Source of the DNA: JBEKHI01 sp050012355 | Lineage (GTDB): Bacteria > Actinomycetota > Actinomycetes > Streptosporangiales > Streptosporangiaceae | Direction of reading: 5' to 3' | DNA: 24,242 nucleotides | NCBI GenBank assembly: GCA_050012355.1 | Contig: JBEKHI010000225.1 | Span: 1 to 24,242 of the forward strand | Shown here: in pieces, positions 14,021-21,621 of the stretch | Layout of the letters: each line of letters opens with the position of its first letter | How positions within the stretch are numbered: the stretch's first letter is position 1 | Translations under genes and position numbers: made by a program | The notes under the pieces: generated by a model | What the model was told of the DNA's origin: nothing | The model's input: the letters and a program-made list of their open reading frames with translations, nothing else | Databases searched by the model: none

Positions 14021-16309
14021 ATGTCAGTAGCAGGCTCTACGCTAGACAGCGTGACTCTCCTTGATGGCCTCAATCCGCAGCAGCGCGCCGCCGTGATTCA
14101 CGAGGGCGGCCCGCTGCTCATCGTGGCTGGTGCGGGCTCGGGCAAGACCCGGGTCCTCACCCACCGGATCGCGTATCTGCTCGCCGAGCGGGACGTCTCG
14201 CCGTCGGAGATCCTCGCGATCACGTTCACCAACAAGGCGGCGGGCGAGATGTCCGCCCGGGTAGCGGAGCTGGTGGGGCCGGCCGCCCGCGCGATGTGGG
14301 TGATGACATTTCACTCCGCCTGTGTGCGGATCCTGCGCCGGGAGGTCACCAGGTTCGGCTACCCGTCGGGCTTCTCCATCTACGACCAGGCCGACGCGCA
14401 GCGGCTGATGGCACTGGTGGTCCGCGAGCTGGACATCGACGCCAAGCAGTTCCCGCCCAAGCAGCTCGCCGCCCAGGTCTCCAACCTGAAGAACGAGCTG
14501 ATTGACTACGAGACCTTCGCGCAGCGGGCCGAGGGGGCCCGTGACTACGTGCTGGCCGAGGCTTACTCGGAGTACCAGCGGCGGCTGGTCGCCGCCGGGG
14601 CGATGGACTTCGACGACCTGATCATGGTCACCGTGAACCTGTTCCAGGCGTTTCCCCAGGTCGCGGAGGCGTACCGCCGTCGCTTCCGCCACGTGATGGT
14701 GGATGAGTACCAAGACACCAACCACGCACAGTACGCCCTCATCCGCGAGCTGGTATCGGGCGGTTCTGTTCTTTTTTCTTCCAAAACGGCGGACTCAGAG
14801 TCAGTACCGCCCTCCGAACTCTGCGTCGTGGGTGACGCGGACCAGTCCATCTACGCGTTCCGCGGCGCGACGATCAGGAACATCACCGAGTTCGAGGAGG
14901 ACTACCCGCAGGCCACGGTCATCCTGCTCGAACAGAACTACCGCTCCACGCAGAACATCCTCGCCGCGGCCAACGCGGTGGTAGCGCGCAACTCCGGCCG
15001 CAAGCCGAAGAACCTCTGGTCCGACGCGGGTGCCGGTCCGCCTCTGGTGGGGTACGTGGCCGACAACGAGCACGACGAGGCGGCGTTCGTGGCCGAGGAA
15101 GTGGACCGGCTGACCGACTCCGGCGAGGCCACCCCCGGGCAGGTGGCGGTCTTCTACCGGACGAACGCGCAGTCCCGTGTCTTCGAGGAAATCTTCATCC
15201 GGGCCGGGCTGCCCTACCGGGTGGTCGGCGGCGTCCGGTTCTACGAGCGGCGCGAAGTGCGCGACCTGCTGGCCTACCTGCGGCTGATCGCCAACCCCAA
15301 GGACGAGGTCTCGCTGCGCCGGATACTGAACGTGCCCAAGCGGGGGATCGGCGACCGGGCCGAGGACTACATCGCGGGTTACGCGGCCAGGGAGAAGACA
15401 ACCTTCGGCGAGGCGCTGCGGGCGCCCCGGGACGTGCCGGGGCTGGCGCCGCGGGCGGTCTCGTCGGTGGTGGCGTTCAACGACATGATCGATGAGCTTC
15501 GCGACCAGGCCGTCTCCGGCGGGCTAGTCTCCGAACTGGTCGAAGCGGTGATCGACCGCACCGGATACGCCCTGGCGCTCGAGGCGTCCAAGGATCTGCA
15601 GGACGCGACCCGGGTGGAGAACCTCCAGGAACTCGTCTCGGTGGCCCGTGAGTACGACAATTCCGTGGATGAGAGTTCGCTGGAGGGCTTCCTCGAGCGG
15701 GTGTCGCTGGTCGCCGACGCCGACGAGATCCCCGAGGGTGCTGACCACGGCGGGCAGGTCACGCTGATGACGCTGCACACCGCCAAGGGGCTTGAGTTCC
15801 CGGTCGTGTTCCTGACCGGGATGGAGGAAGAGGTCTTCCCGCATCAGCGGTCGCTCACTAATAATAAGGAGCTTGAGGAGGAGCGGCGGCTCGCCTATGT
15901 GGGGATCACCCGGGCCGAGCAGCGGCTCTACCTGACCCGGGCGGTGTCGCGGATGTGGTGGGGACGGCCCTCGTTCCACACCCCGTCCCGGTTCCTGTCC
16001 GAGATCCCGGCCGAGCTCATCGAATGGCGCCGCGACGCCGCCGCCGCGAGCTACGGCGCCTCCGCTGTCACCGTTTCCTCCGCCCCGGCGTCCGAGCGGC
16101 TCGGGCAGCGGTCAGGAACCCGGTCGCCGGGCAACCGGCCGGTGCCGGCGCTGCGGGCCGGCGACATGGTGAACCACCAGAAGTTCGGTCTGGGCTCGGT
16201 GCTGTCGGCCGACGGGCACGGGGACGACGCCGAGGCCAAGATCGATTTCGGCGGAGACTACGGCGTCAAGCACCTGGTTTTGCGCTACGCGCCGCTAGAG
16301 AAGCTGTAG
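14021..16309 (+). CDS. pcrA: ATP-dependent DNA helicase PcrA/UvrD
   Basis: This 762-residue superfamily 1A helicase unwinds DNA with 3'-5' polarity in repair and replication restart. Motifs occur in order: Q motif LNPQQRAAV, Walker A AGAGSGKT (residues 36-43), motif Ia ITFTNKAAGEM, motif II VDEYQDTN (about 227-234), motif III VGDADQSIYAFRGA, motif IV LEQNYRST, motif V TLHTAKGLEFP and motif VI YVGITRAEQRLY. The C-terminus, HQKFGLGSVLSADG to LRYAPLEKL, is the Tudor-like domain that in PcrA contacts RNA polymerase. An unusual segment, roughly residues 245-263 (GGSVLFSSKTADSESVPP), sits between motifs II and III and is AT-richer than the gene. ATG 14021 has a weak ribosome site; GTG 14051 is an alternative. 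It may be co-transcribed with the LCP genes starting 48 bases downstream. Confidence 0.95.
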   Translation: MSVAGSTLDSVTLLDGLNPQQRAAVIHEGGPLLIVAGAGSGKTRVLTHRIAYLLAERDVSPSEILAITFTNKAAGEMSARVAELVGPAARAMWVMTFHSACVRILRREVTRFGYPSGFSIYDQADAQRLMALVVRELDIDAKQFPPKQLAAQVSNLKNELIDYETFAQRAEGARDYVLAEAYSEYQRRLVAAGAMDFDDLIMVTVNLFQAFPQVAEAYRRRFRHVMVDEYQDTNHAQYALIRELVSGGSVLFSSKTADSESVPPSELCVVGDADQSIYAFRGATIRNITEFEEDYPQATVILLEQNYRSTQNILAAANAVVARNSGRKPKNLWSDAGAGPPLVGYVADNEHDEAAFVAEEVDRLTDSGEATPGQVAVFYRTNAQSRVFEEIFIRAGLPYRVVGGVRFYERREVRDLLAYLRLIANPKDEVSLRRILNVPKRGIGDRAEDYIAGYAAREKTTFGEALRAPRDVPGLAPRAVSSVVAFNDMIDELRDQAVSGGLVSELVEAVIDRTGYALALEASKDLQDATRVENLQELVSVAREYDNSVDESSLEGFLERVSLVADADEIPEGADHGGQVTLMTLHTAKGLEFPVVFLTGMEEEVFPHQRSLTNNKELEEERRLAYVGITRAEQRLYLTRAVSRMWWGRPSFHTPSRFLSEIPAELIEWRRDAAAASYGASAVTVSSAPASERLGQRSGTRSPGNRPVPALRAGDMVNHQKFGLGSVLSADGHGDDAEAKIDFGGDYGVKHLVLRYAPLEKL
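14758..14812. repeat. Inverted-repeat-bounded AT-rich insert within pcrA
   Basis: GGGCGGT (14758-14764) and ACCGCCC (14806-14812) flank 41 bases containing a T-rich run and the palindrome GACTC-A-GAGTC (14792-14802). The composition contrasts with the surrounding GC-rich gene. It adds about 18 residues in frame to a region where PcrA proteins normally have a short loop. Confidence 0.5.
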
Positions 16310-16357
16310 TTTTGCCCGGCCCCTTGGTGGAAAGGCTGTACCGGGGGGCTCGGGGGT

Positions 16358-17584
16358 ATGACCGGCTGGCAACTGCTGCGCAGGGCGGGCTACGGCGTGG
16401 TCTGCGTCGTGGCGGCTCTGCTGCTGCTGGCGAGCAGCTATTTGCGCGGCACCGTGGACAAGATACAGAGCATCGGCAGCTCGAACGCCATCGCCAGCGG
16501 TCCCTCGATCGGCGCGCAGAACATCCTGCTCATGGGCCTGGAGAGCCGTACCGACTACGAGGGCAACATCCTGCCCGCGGACCTGCTGGCCGCGATGCAC
16601 GCCGGGAGCGTCCAGGGAGTAGCGGGCGGCGTCGGCGGCCAGGCGACGAACACCTTGATCCTGATCCACATCTTCGCCAACGGGACGAGCGCCGTCGGCT
16701 TCTCGATCCCGCGTGATGACTGGGTCACGTTCCCGCAGGCGTATGACGGCCAGTCGGCCGGCAAGATCGATCAGGCCTACGGGCTCGCCTACGCGCAGAG
16801 CCTGAACTCGACTGTCAGCTCCAGCCTGAGCCATACTCAGCGCTACTTCCTGGCGAACGAGGCCGGCCAGAGCGCCACGATCCAAACCGTGGAGGCGCTC
16901 ACCGGCGTCCAGGTCGATCACTTCGCCGAGGTGAACCTGGCGGGGTTTTACGAGCTGGCCAAGGCATTCGGCGGCATCTGGGTGTGTGTCAAATCCTGGA
17001 ACGGCGGCCAGAACCTGCACGACGCCAACTCCGGGTTCCGGCTGTCGTCGCCTGGCTACCACCACCTGTGGGCGGACCAGGCCCTGGCGTTCGTCCGGGA
17101 GCGCGACAATCTGCCCAATGGTGACCTGGACCGTACTCACCGGCAGCAGGCGGTCATCGACTACGTGATCTGGCGGCTAAGGAACGAGGGGATTCTCTCG
17201 AGTTTCGGTCAGCTGAACGTCCTGCTCAACGTGGCGAAGAAGTACGTGATCACCGACGCCGGCTGGCAGCTGATCGACTTCGCCAGCCAGATGCGGACGC
17301 TTACCGGGAAGAACCTGACCTTCCGCACCCTCCCGGTCGTCACCACCGCGGGCCGGATCGATGGCCAGGATGTCAACATCATCGACCCGGCCGCGATCCA
17401 GGAGGTCGTGCAGCAGACGTTCTACCCGTCCGCTCAGCCGGCGGCTAGCGCCAGCCCCTCGGCGTCCGTTGCCACGCCTGAGCCCAGTCCTAGCTCCAGT
17501 CCGGTTACGTCCGGCAACGGCGGTTCCGGAGGCCCGGTCACCGTGCCGGACAATGCCAGCTACGGGATTCCGTGTGTGTACTGA
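16358..17584 (+). CDS. LytR-CpsA-Psr (LCP) family protein 1, without LytR_C domain
   Basis: LCP proteins transfer glycopolymers such as teichoic acids or arabinogalactan from lipid carriers to peptidoglycan outside the membrane. This 408-residue copy has a short cytoplasmic N-terminus and one membrane helix (residues about 11-29). The LCP domain covers about 50-275: NILLMGLESRTDYEGNILPA, TNTLILIHI, VGFSIPRDDWVTFP, KIDQAYGLAYAQ, VDHFAEVNLAGFYELAKAFG, ALAFVRERDNLPNGDLDRTH and RQQ. The arginines of IPRDD and VRER and the DLDR motif correspond to phosphate-binding and catalytic residues of the family. The C-terminus is a Ser/Pro-rich linker ending YGIPCVY. Unlike the next two genes it lacks LytR_C. 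It is the first of three tandem paralogues, 48 bases after pcrA. Cysteines outside the helix are only C210 and C406. Confidence 0.94.
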   Translation: MTGWQLLRRAGYGVVCVVAALLLLASSYLRGTVDKIQSIGSSNAIASGPSIGAQNILLMGLESRTDYEGNILPADLLAAMHAGSVQGVAGGVGGQATNTLILIHIFANGTSAVGFSIPRDDWVTFPQAYDGQSAGKIDQAYGLAYAQSLNSTVSSSLSHTQRYFLANEAGQSATIQTVEALTGVQVDHFAEVNLAGFYELAKAFGGIWVCVKSWNGGQNLHDANSGFRLSSPGYHHLWADQALAFVRERDNLPNGDLDRTHRQQAVIDYVIWRLRNEGILSSFGQLNVLLNVAKKYVITDAGWQLIDFASQMRTLTGKNLTFRTLPVVTTAGRIDGQDVNIIDPAAIQEVVQQTFYPSAQPAASASPSASVATPEPSPSSSPVTSGNGGSGGPVTVPDNASYGIPCVY

Positions 17585-17664
17585 CCGCCCCATCGTTTAT
17601 GACGACTACCTTTCGAGTTGCCCTGAATCCGCTCAGCTGCCAGGGGGAGGCGGAAACCCCCAGG

Positions 17665-17727
17665 TAGCCTTCGAGGTCGTGAGGCAAATCCCTCTCTGAC
17701 CGACAAGATGCCGAAAGCGGTCGAGTA
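17665..17727 (+). promoter_or_regulatory. Conserved leader upstream of lcp2
   Basis: From TAGCCTTCG at 17665 to the start codon, blocks GGCAAATC, GACAAG and TGCCGAAAG recur in the same order and nearly the same spacing upstream of lcp3 (19372-19435). TAGCCT could be a -10 element 63 bases before the ATG. The shared leader suggests common regulation and duplication of gene plus promoter. Confidence 0.45.
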
Positions 17728-19281
17728 ATGATCCTTCGTAGTGTCCTGTTCAAAGCTGGCTATGGCGTTGCCTGTATCGCGGCGGCGTCAACCCTGGTGA
17801 TCAGTAACTACGCTCGCTCCACGATCGGTGAGGTGGACAATCTCGCCCACGGGGTGACGATCAGCAACTCACCTTCCGTCGGCGCGATGAACATTCTGCT
17901 GATGGGCCTGGAGAGCAGGACGGACTACGAGGGGAACATCCTGCCCGCGGACCTGCTGGCCGCGATGCACGCCGGGAGCGTGGAGGGCGTGGAGGATGGT
18001 GTCGGCGGTCAGGATACGAATACGCTGATCCTGATCCACATCTTCGCCGGCGGGACGAAGGCCGTTGGCTTCTCTATCCCGCGCGACGACTACGTGACCT
18101 ACCCGCAGGCCTATGACGGCCAGAGCTCGGGCAAGATCGACCAGGCTTACGGGCTCGCGTGGGCGCAGAGCCTGAGTTCGACCGCCAACTCCAGTATGAG
18201 CAGTACCCAGCGGTATCTCGAGGCCAATCAGGCTGGGCAGGAAGCCACGATTGACACGGTCGAGTCGGTGACCGGCCAGCACGTCGATCACTTCGCCGAG
18301 ATTAACCTGGAGGGCTTCTATGAGCTGGCCAAGGCATTCGGCGGTATTGAGGTCTGCCTGAAGTCGTGGAACGGCGGAGAGAACCTGCAGGACGCCAACT
18401 CCGGCTTTGACGTGGCGCACGCGGGTTATCAGCATCTGTCGGCCGCGATGGCCTTGGCCTTTGTCCGGGAGCGGGACAATCTGCCGAATGGTGACCTAGA
18501 TCGTACTCACCGGCAGCAGGCGGTCATCGACTACGTGATCTACCAGCTCAAGCATCAGGGCATCCTGGACAGTCTCAGCCAGCTCACGAGCTTGCTGCAG
18601 TCGGCCAGCAGCTACGTGATCACCGACTCCGGCTGGAACATCCTCGACTTCGCCAGCGAGATGAAGGCGCTCAGCGGGCCGAACCTGACCTTCGAGACGC
18701 TGCCCATCACCGGGTACGCGACCATCGACGGCGAGGACGACAACACGATCGACGTCCCGGCGATCCAGGCCGAGGTCAAGTCCGCGTTCACCCCGCCGGT
18801 CGCGTCTTCCCCTAGTACCAGCAAGACCCCGGCGAAGAAGTCGACGTCGGTGAGCTACCCGCTGTCGGACACGGTGGTGGACGTGTACAACGCCGGGGAG
18901 ACCGCGGGCCTGGCCAGCGAGGTGGAGTCCGGGCTGGTGAACGCGGGCTTCAAGGAGGGCGAGGTCGCCGACGCCTCGGCCACCCAGAGCGAGACCCAGG
19001 TGCTGTACGGCTCCGGGGCGGCAGCGGCGGCCAACGCGGCCAAGATCGCGTCGGTGTTCGGGGTAACCGCGCAGGCCAGCTCGTCGGTGGCTTCCGGCTA
19101 TGTGGAGGTCGTACTGGGCACGTCCGCGACGTTGCCGAGCTTCAGTTCACTGGGCGGCGCTAGCTCCTCGTCGAGCAGCAGCTCTTCATCCTCTTCCGGT
19201 TCCGGCGACAGCAACGGCGCCTCCGGCGGAACCGTCTCGGTCGCTGCCAACTCTCCCTATGGCATTCCTTGTGTGTACTAA
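17728..19281 (+). CDS. LCP family protein 2 with C-terminal LytR_C domain
   Basis: The 517-residue membrane-anchored enzyme is a close paralogue of its neighbours. It has one membrane helix at about residues 10-28. The LCP domain spans about 50-275, with NILLMGLESRTDYEG, TNTLILIHI, FSIPRDDYVTYP, KIDQAYGLAWAQ and FVRERDNLPNGDLDRTHRQQ. The LytR_C domain is at about 374-470 (VSYPLSDTVVDVYNAG, LASEVESGLVNAGF, VLYGSGAAAAANAAKIA and YVEVVLGTSATLP). A serine-only stretch and a Gly/Ser linker lead to the shared end PYGIPCVY. LytR_C domains are thought to aid binding or positioning at the wall. Cysteines outside the helix are C210 and C515 only. The DNA is a mosaic: bases 17935-17981 equal lcp1 exactly, other blocks equal lcp3. 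The start follows the leader shared with lcp3. Product polymer unknown. Confidence 0.94.
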   Translation: MILRSVLFKAGYGVACIAAASTLVISNYARSTIGEVDNLAHGVTISNSPSVGAMNILLMGLESRTDYEGNILPADLLAAMHAGSVEGVEDGVGGQDTNTLILIHIFAGGTKAVGFSIPRDDYVTYPQAYDGQSSGKIDQAYGLAWAQSLSSTANSSMSSTQRYLEANQAGQEATIDTVESVTGQHVDHFAEINLEGFYELAKAFGGIEVCLKSWNGGENLQDANSGFDVAHAGYQHLSAAMALAFVRERDNLPNGDLDRTHRQQAVIDYVIYQLKHQGILDSLSQLTSLLQSASSYVITDSGWNILDFASEMKALSGPNLTFETLPITGYATIDGEDDNTIDVPAIQAEVKSAFTPPVASSPSTSKTPAKKSTSVSYPLSDTVVDVYNAGETAGLASEVESGLVNAGFKEGEVADASATQSETQVLYGSGAAAAANAAKIASVFGVTAQASSSVASGYVEVVLGTSATLPSFSSLGGASSSSSSSSSSSSGSGDSNGASGGTVSVAANSPYGIPCVY

Positions 19282-19371
19282 CTGAATTCAGCTGATCGCA
19301 ATGAGTACTAAGGCTCTCTTGGGAATTGCTCTGAATCCGGCTCGGGCAGGAGTGAATGCCCTGGTTGCGGG

Positions 19372-19435
19372 TAGCCTTCGGCAAGATAGGGGCAAATCGC
19401 CTTAGAGGGGACAAGGTGCCGAAAGTACTCGAGCG
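19372..19435 (+). promoter_or_regulatory. Conserved leader upstream of lcp3
   Basis: This is the counterpart of 17665-17727: TAGCCTTCG, GGCAAATC, GACAAG and TGCCGAAAG in the same order, ending at the ATG. Sequences before TAGCCT share only the short CTGAATCCG block, so any -35 element is not obvious. Confidence 0.45.
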
Positions 19436-21028
19436 ATGATCTTCCGTGCTGTGCTGGTGAAGGCCGGATACGGGGTGGCCTGTATCGCGGCGGCATCGGT
19501 TCTGGTGGTCAGCAATTACGCCCGGTCCACGGTGAACGCGGTGGACGATATCGGCCACGGGGTCGCGATCGGCGACTCGCCATCGGTCGGCGCGATGAAC
19601 ATTCTGCTGATGGGCCTGGAGAGCAGGACTGACTACGAGGGCAACATCCTCCCGGCCGACCTCCTCGCGGCGATGCACGCCGGGAGCGTCGAAGGCGTTC
19701 AGGATGGTGTCGGCGGTCAGGACGCGAACACGCTGATCCTGATCCACATCTTCGCCGGCGGGACGAAGGCGGTCGGCTTCTCCATCCCGCGCGATGACTG
19801 GGTTACCTTTCCCAGTACCTACGACGGGCAGACCGAGGGCAAGATCGACCAGGCCTACGGGCTCGCCTACGCGCAGAGCCTGGGCACGACGGTCAACTCC
19901 AGCATGAGCAAGCAGCAGCGCTACAGCGAGGCCAACCAGGCCGGCCAGCAGGCTGAGATCGACACGGTCGAGTCGGTGACCGGGCAGCAGGTCGATCACT
20001 TCGCCGAGGTGAACCTGGAGGGTTTCTATGAGCTGGCCAAGGCATTCGGCGGTATCGAGGTCTGCCTGAAGTCGTGGAACGGCGGAGAGAACCTGGACGA
20101 CGCAAACTCTGGCTTCCACGTGACGCACGCGGGTTATCAGCATCTGTCGGCCGCGATGGCGCTGGCCTTTGTCCGGGAGCGGGACAATCTGCCGAATGGT
20201 GACCTAGATCGTACCCACCGGCAGCAGGCGGTCATCGACTACGTGATCTGGAAGCTCAAGCATCAGGGGATCCTGGACAGTCTCGACCAGCTCACCAGCT
20301 TGCTGCAGTCGGCCAGCAGCTACGTGATCACCGACTCTGGCTGGAACATCCTCGACTTCGCGAGCGAGATGAAGGCGCTCAGCGGCAATAACCTGACCTT
20401 CGAGACGCTGCCCATCGAGGGATACGAGACCATCGACGGCCAGGATGCCAACGAGATCGACATCCCGGCGATCCAGGCCGAGGTCAAGTCCGCGTTCACC
20501 CCGCCGGTTGCCTCGTCCGCGCCGTCACCCACCACCAGCAGCGCGAAGCCCGCTCCGAGCGCGTCGTCGACGTCGGTGAGCTACCCGCTGTCGGACACGG
20601 TGGTGGACGTCTACAACGCCGGCTACACCGCGGGCCTGGCCAGCGAGGTCGAGTCCGGGCTGGTCAACGCGGGCTTCAGCCAGGGCGAGGTCGGCGACCT
20701 GGCCACCCAGTCCAGCACCGAGGTGCTCTACGGTTCCGGAGCGGCGGCCCAGGCCAACGCGGCCAAGATCGCCGGGGTATTCGACGTGACCGCGCAGGCC
20801 GGCGGCTCGGTGACCGCGGGCTACGTCGAGGTCATCCTCGGCACCAGCGCTACGCTGCCGAGCTTCAGTTCACTGACCGGTTCCAGCTCCGCCAGCCCTT
20901 CGACTTCCGCCAGCGCTTCGAGTTCCAGTAACTCCGCTTCCAGTAACTCCGCGGCTGACAACGGAGCCTCGGGCGGCACCGTCTCGGTATCCGACAACGC
21001 GCCGTACGGCATCCCGTGTGTCTACTAA
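19436..21028 (+). CDS. LCP family protein 3 with C-terminal LytR_C domain
   Basis: This 530-residue protein has the same plan as lcp2. One membrane helix lies at about residues 10-28 and the LCP domain at about 50-275 (NILLMGLESRTDYEG, ANTLILIHI, FSIPRDDWVTFP, KIDQAYGLAYAQ, FVRERDNLPNGDLDRTH). A Pro/Ser/Ala linker is followed by a LytR_C domain at about 380-477 (SYPLSDTVVDVYNAGYTAG, LVNAGFSQGEV, VEVILGTSATLPSF). A Ser/Ala-rich spacer then leads to the shared end PYGIPCVY. In the phrase usually SDT in LCP enzymes it has ANT, as the other two have TNT. It presumably ligates a glycopolymer to peptidoglycan. Its stop codon lies in the first arm of a strong hairpin that ends just before the ribosome site of the next gene. 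Cysteines outside the helix are C210 and C528. Confidence 0.94.
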   Translation: MIFRAVLVKAGYGVACIAAASVLVVSNYARSTVNAVDDIGHGVAIGDSPSVGAMNILLMGLESRTDYEGNILPADLLAAMHAGSVEGVQDGVGGQDANTLILIHIFAGGTKAVGFSIPRDDWVTFPSTYDGQTEGKIDQAYGLAYAQSLGTTVNSSMSKQQRYSEANQAGQQAEIDTVESVTGQQVDHFAEVNLEGFYELAKAFGGIEVCLKSWNGGENLDDANSGFHVTHAGYQHLSAAMALAFVRERDNLPNGDLDRTHRQQAVIDYVIWKLKHQGILDSLDQLTSLLQSASSYVITDSGWNILDFASEMKALSGNNLTFETLPIEGYETIDGQDANEIDIPAIQAEVKSAFTPPVASSAPSPTTSSAKPAPSASSTSVSYPLSDTVVDVYNAGYTAGLASEVESGLVNAGFSQGEVGDLATQSSTEVLYGSGAAAQANAAKIAGVFDVTAQAGGSVTAGYVEVILGTSATLPSFSSLTGSSSASPSTSASASSSSNSASSNSAADNGASGGTVSVSDNAPYGIPCVY

Positions 21029-21066
21029 CCCGGCCGATGCCCGCGGGCATGGTCCGGCCGGGTTAG
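21025..21066 (+). terminator. Two-tier hairpin at the lcp3 stop codon
   Basis: CTAACCCGGCC at 21025-21035 pairs exactly with GGCCGGGTTAG at 21056-21066, and the perfect palindrome ATGCCCGCGGGCAT (21037-21050) sits inside. The first arm includes the lcp3 stop codon, and the last arm ends 9 bases before the ATG of the B12-binding gene, touching its GGGTGGGA ribosome site. It may terminate lcp transcription or control translation of the next gene. Confidence 0.65.
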
Positions 21067-21075
21067 GGTGGGAAC

Positions 21076-21480
21076 ATGATCCGCGTCGTAGTTGCGAAGG
21101 CGGGACTCGACGGGCACGACCGTGGTGCCAAGGTCGTCGCCCGGGCGTTGCGGGACGGCGGCATAGAGGTGATCTATACCGGCCTGCACCAGACTCCTGA
21201 GCAGGTGGTCTCGGCCGCCATTCAGGAGGACGCCGACGCGATCGGACTGTCCATCTTGTCCGGCGCGCACATGACCCAGTTCTCCAAGGTTCTTGAGTTG
21301 CTCAAGGAGCAGCACGCGGAGGACATCGTGGTATTCGGCGGTGGAATCATCCCGGCTGACGACATCGCCAAGCTCATGGAGATGGGCGTCGCGAGGATCT
21401 TTACCCCCGGCGCTCCCACCTCCGAGATCGTCGAGTGGGTTAAGGCCAACCTAGGCCGCGAACCCGCTGAATCCGTGTGA
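21076..21480 (+). CDS. Small cobalamin-binding protein (mutase B12 subunit type, IcmB-like)
   Basis: The 134-residue protein is a stand-alone B12-binding domain. The base-off/His-on signature DxHxxG is present as D12-G-H14-D-R-G17, with H14 the lower cobalt ligand. S59-x-L61 in GLSILSGAH and the GG pair in VVFGGGIIP are the other two conserved elements. The size and sequence match the C-terminal domain of methylmalonyl-CoA mutase and the separate small subunit of isobutyryl-CoA mutase (IcmB, about 136 residues). It needs a catalytic large subunit, not present in this window. It lies 142 bases upstream of sucCD, whose substrate succinyl-CoA is the product of methylmalonyl-CoA mutase, so a link is attractive. 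Which acyl-CoA mutase it serves cannot be decided here. The ATG follows GGGTGGGAAC. Confidence 0.88.
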   Translation: MIRVVVAKAGLDGHDRGAKVVARALRDGGIEVIYTGLHQTPEQVVSAAIQEDADAIGLSILSGAHMTQFSKVLELLKEQHAEDIVVFGGGIIPADDIAKLMEMGVARIFTPGAPTSEIVEWVKANLGREPAESV

Positions 21481-21550
21481 GATGCCAAATTCTTAAGGTT
21501 GGCGCAACTGCCGTTGAGAGTGACTTCACACCTTCGCTGCCCGCCCCGAG

Positions 21551-21580
21551 CCGACATGAAGGCCCCGGCCCGGCTAGGCT
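21551..21580 (+). promoter_or_regulatory. Candidate promoter of sucCD
   Basis: CCGACA (21551-21556) and TAGGCT (21575-21580), 18 bases apart, resemble the -35 and -10 elements of the principal actinobacterial sigma factor. They lie 42 bases before the sucC GTG. The -35 match is partial, so confidence is modest. Confidence 0.4.
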
Positions 21581-21621
21581 GCTAACCGCAAGCAACGGCG
21601 AGTAGCGAGAACGGACCCCCA

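Noticed and set aside
17640..17662. GGGGG and CCCCC runs upstream of lcp2 as a possible terminator
   Set aside because: Only five base pairs with no extension on either side.
19163..19205. Serine-codon stretch in lcp2 as a DNA repeat element
   Set aside because: Mixed serine codons; it is a coding low-complexity linker, not a tandem DNA repeat.
19160..20143. Minus-strand frame of 327 codons opposite lcp3, resembling frames opposite lcp1 and lcp2
   Set aside because: The similarity among the three antisense frames follows from duplication of the sense genes; no independent sign of coding.
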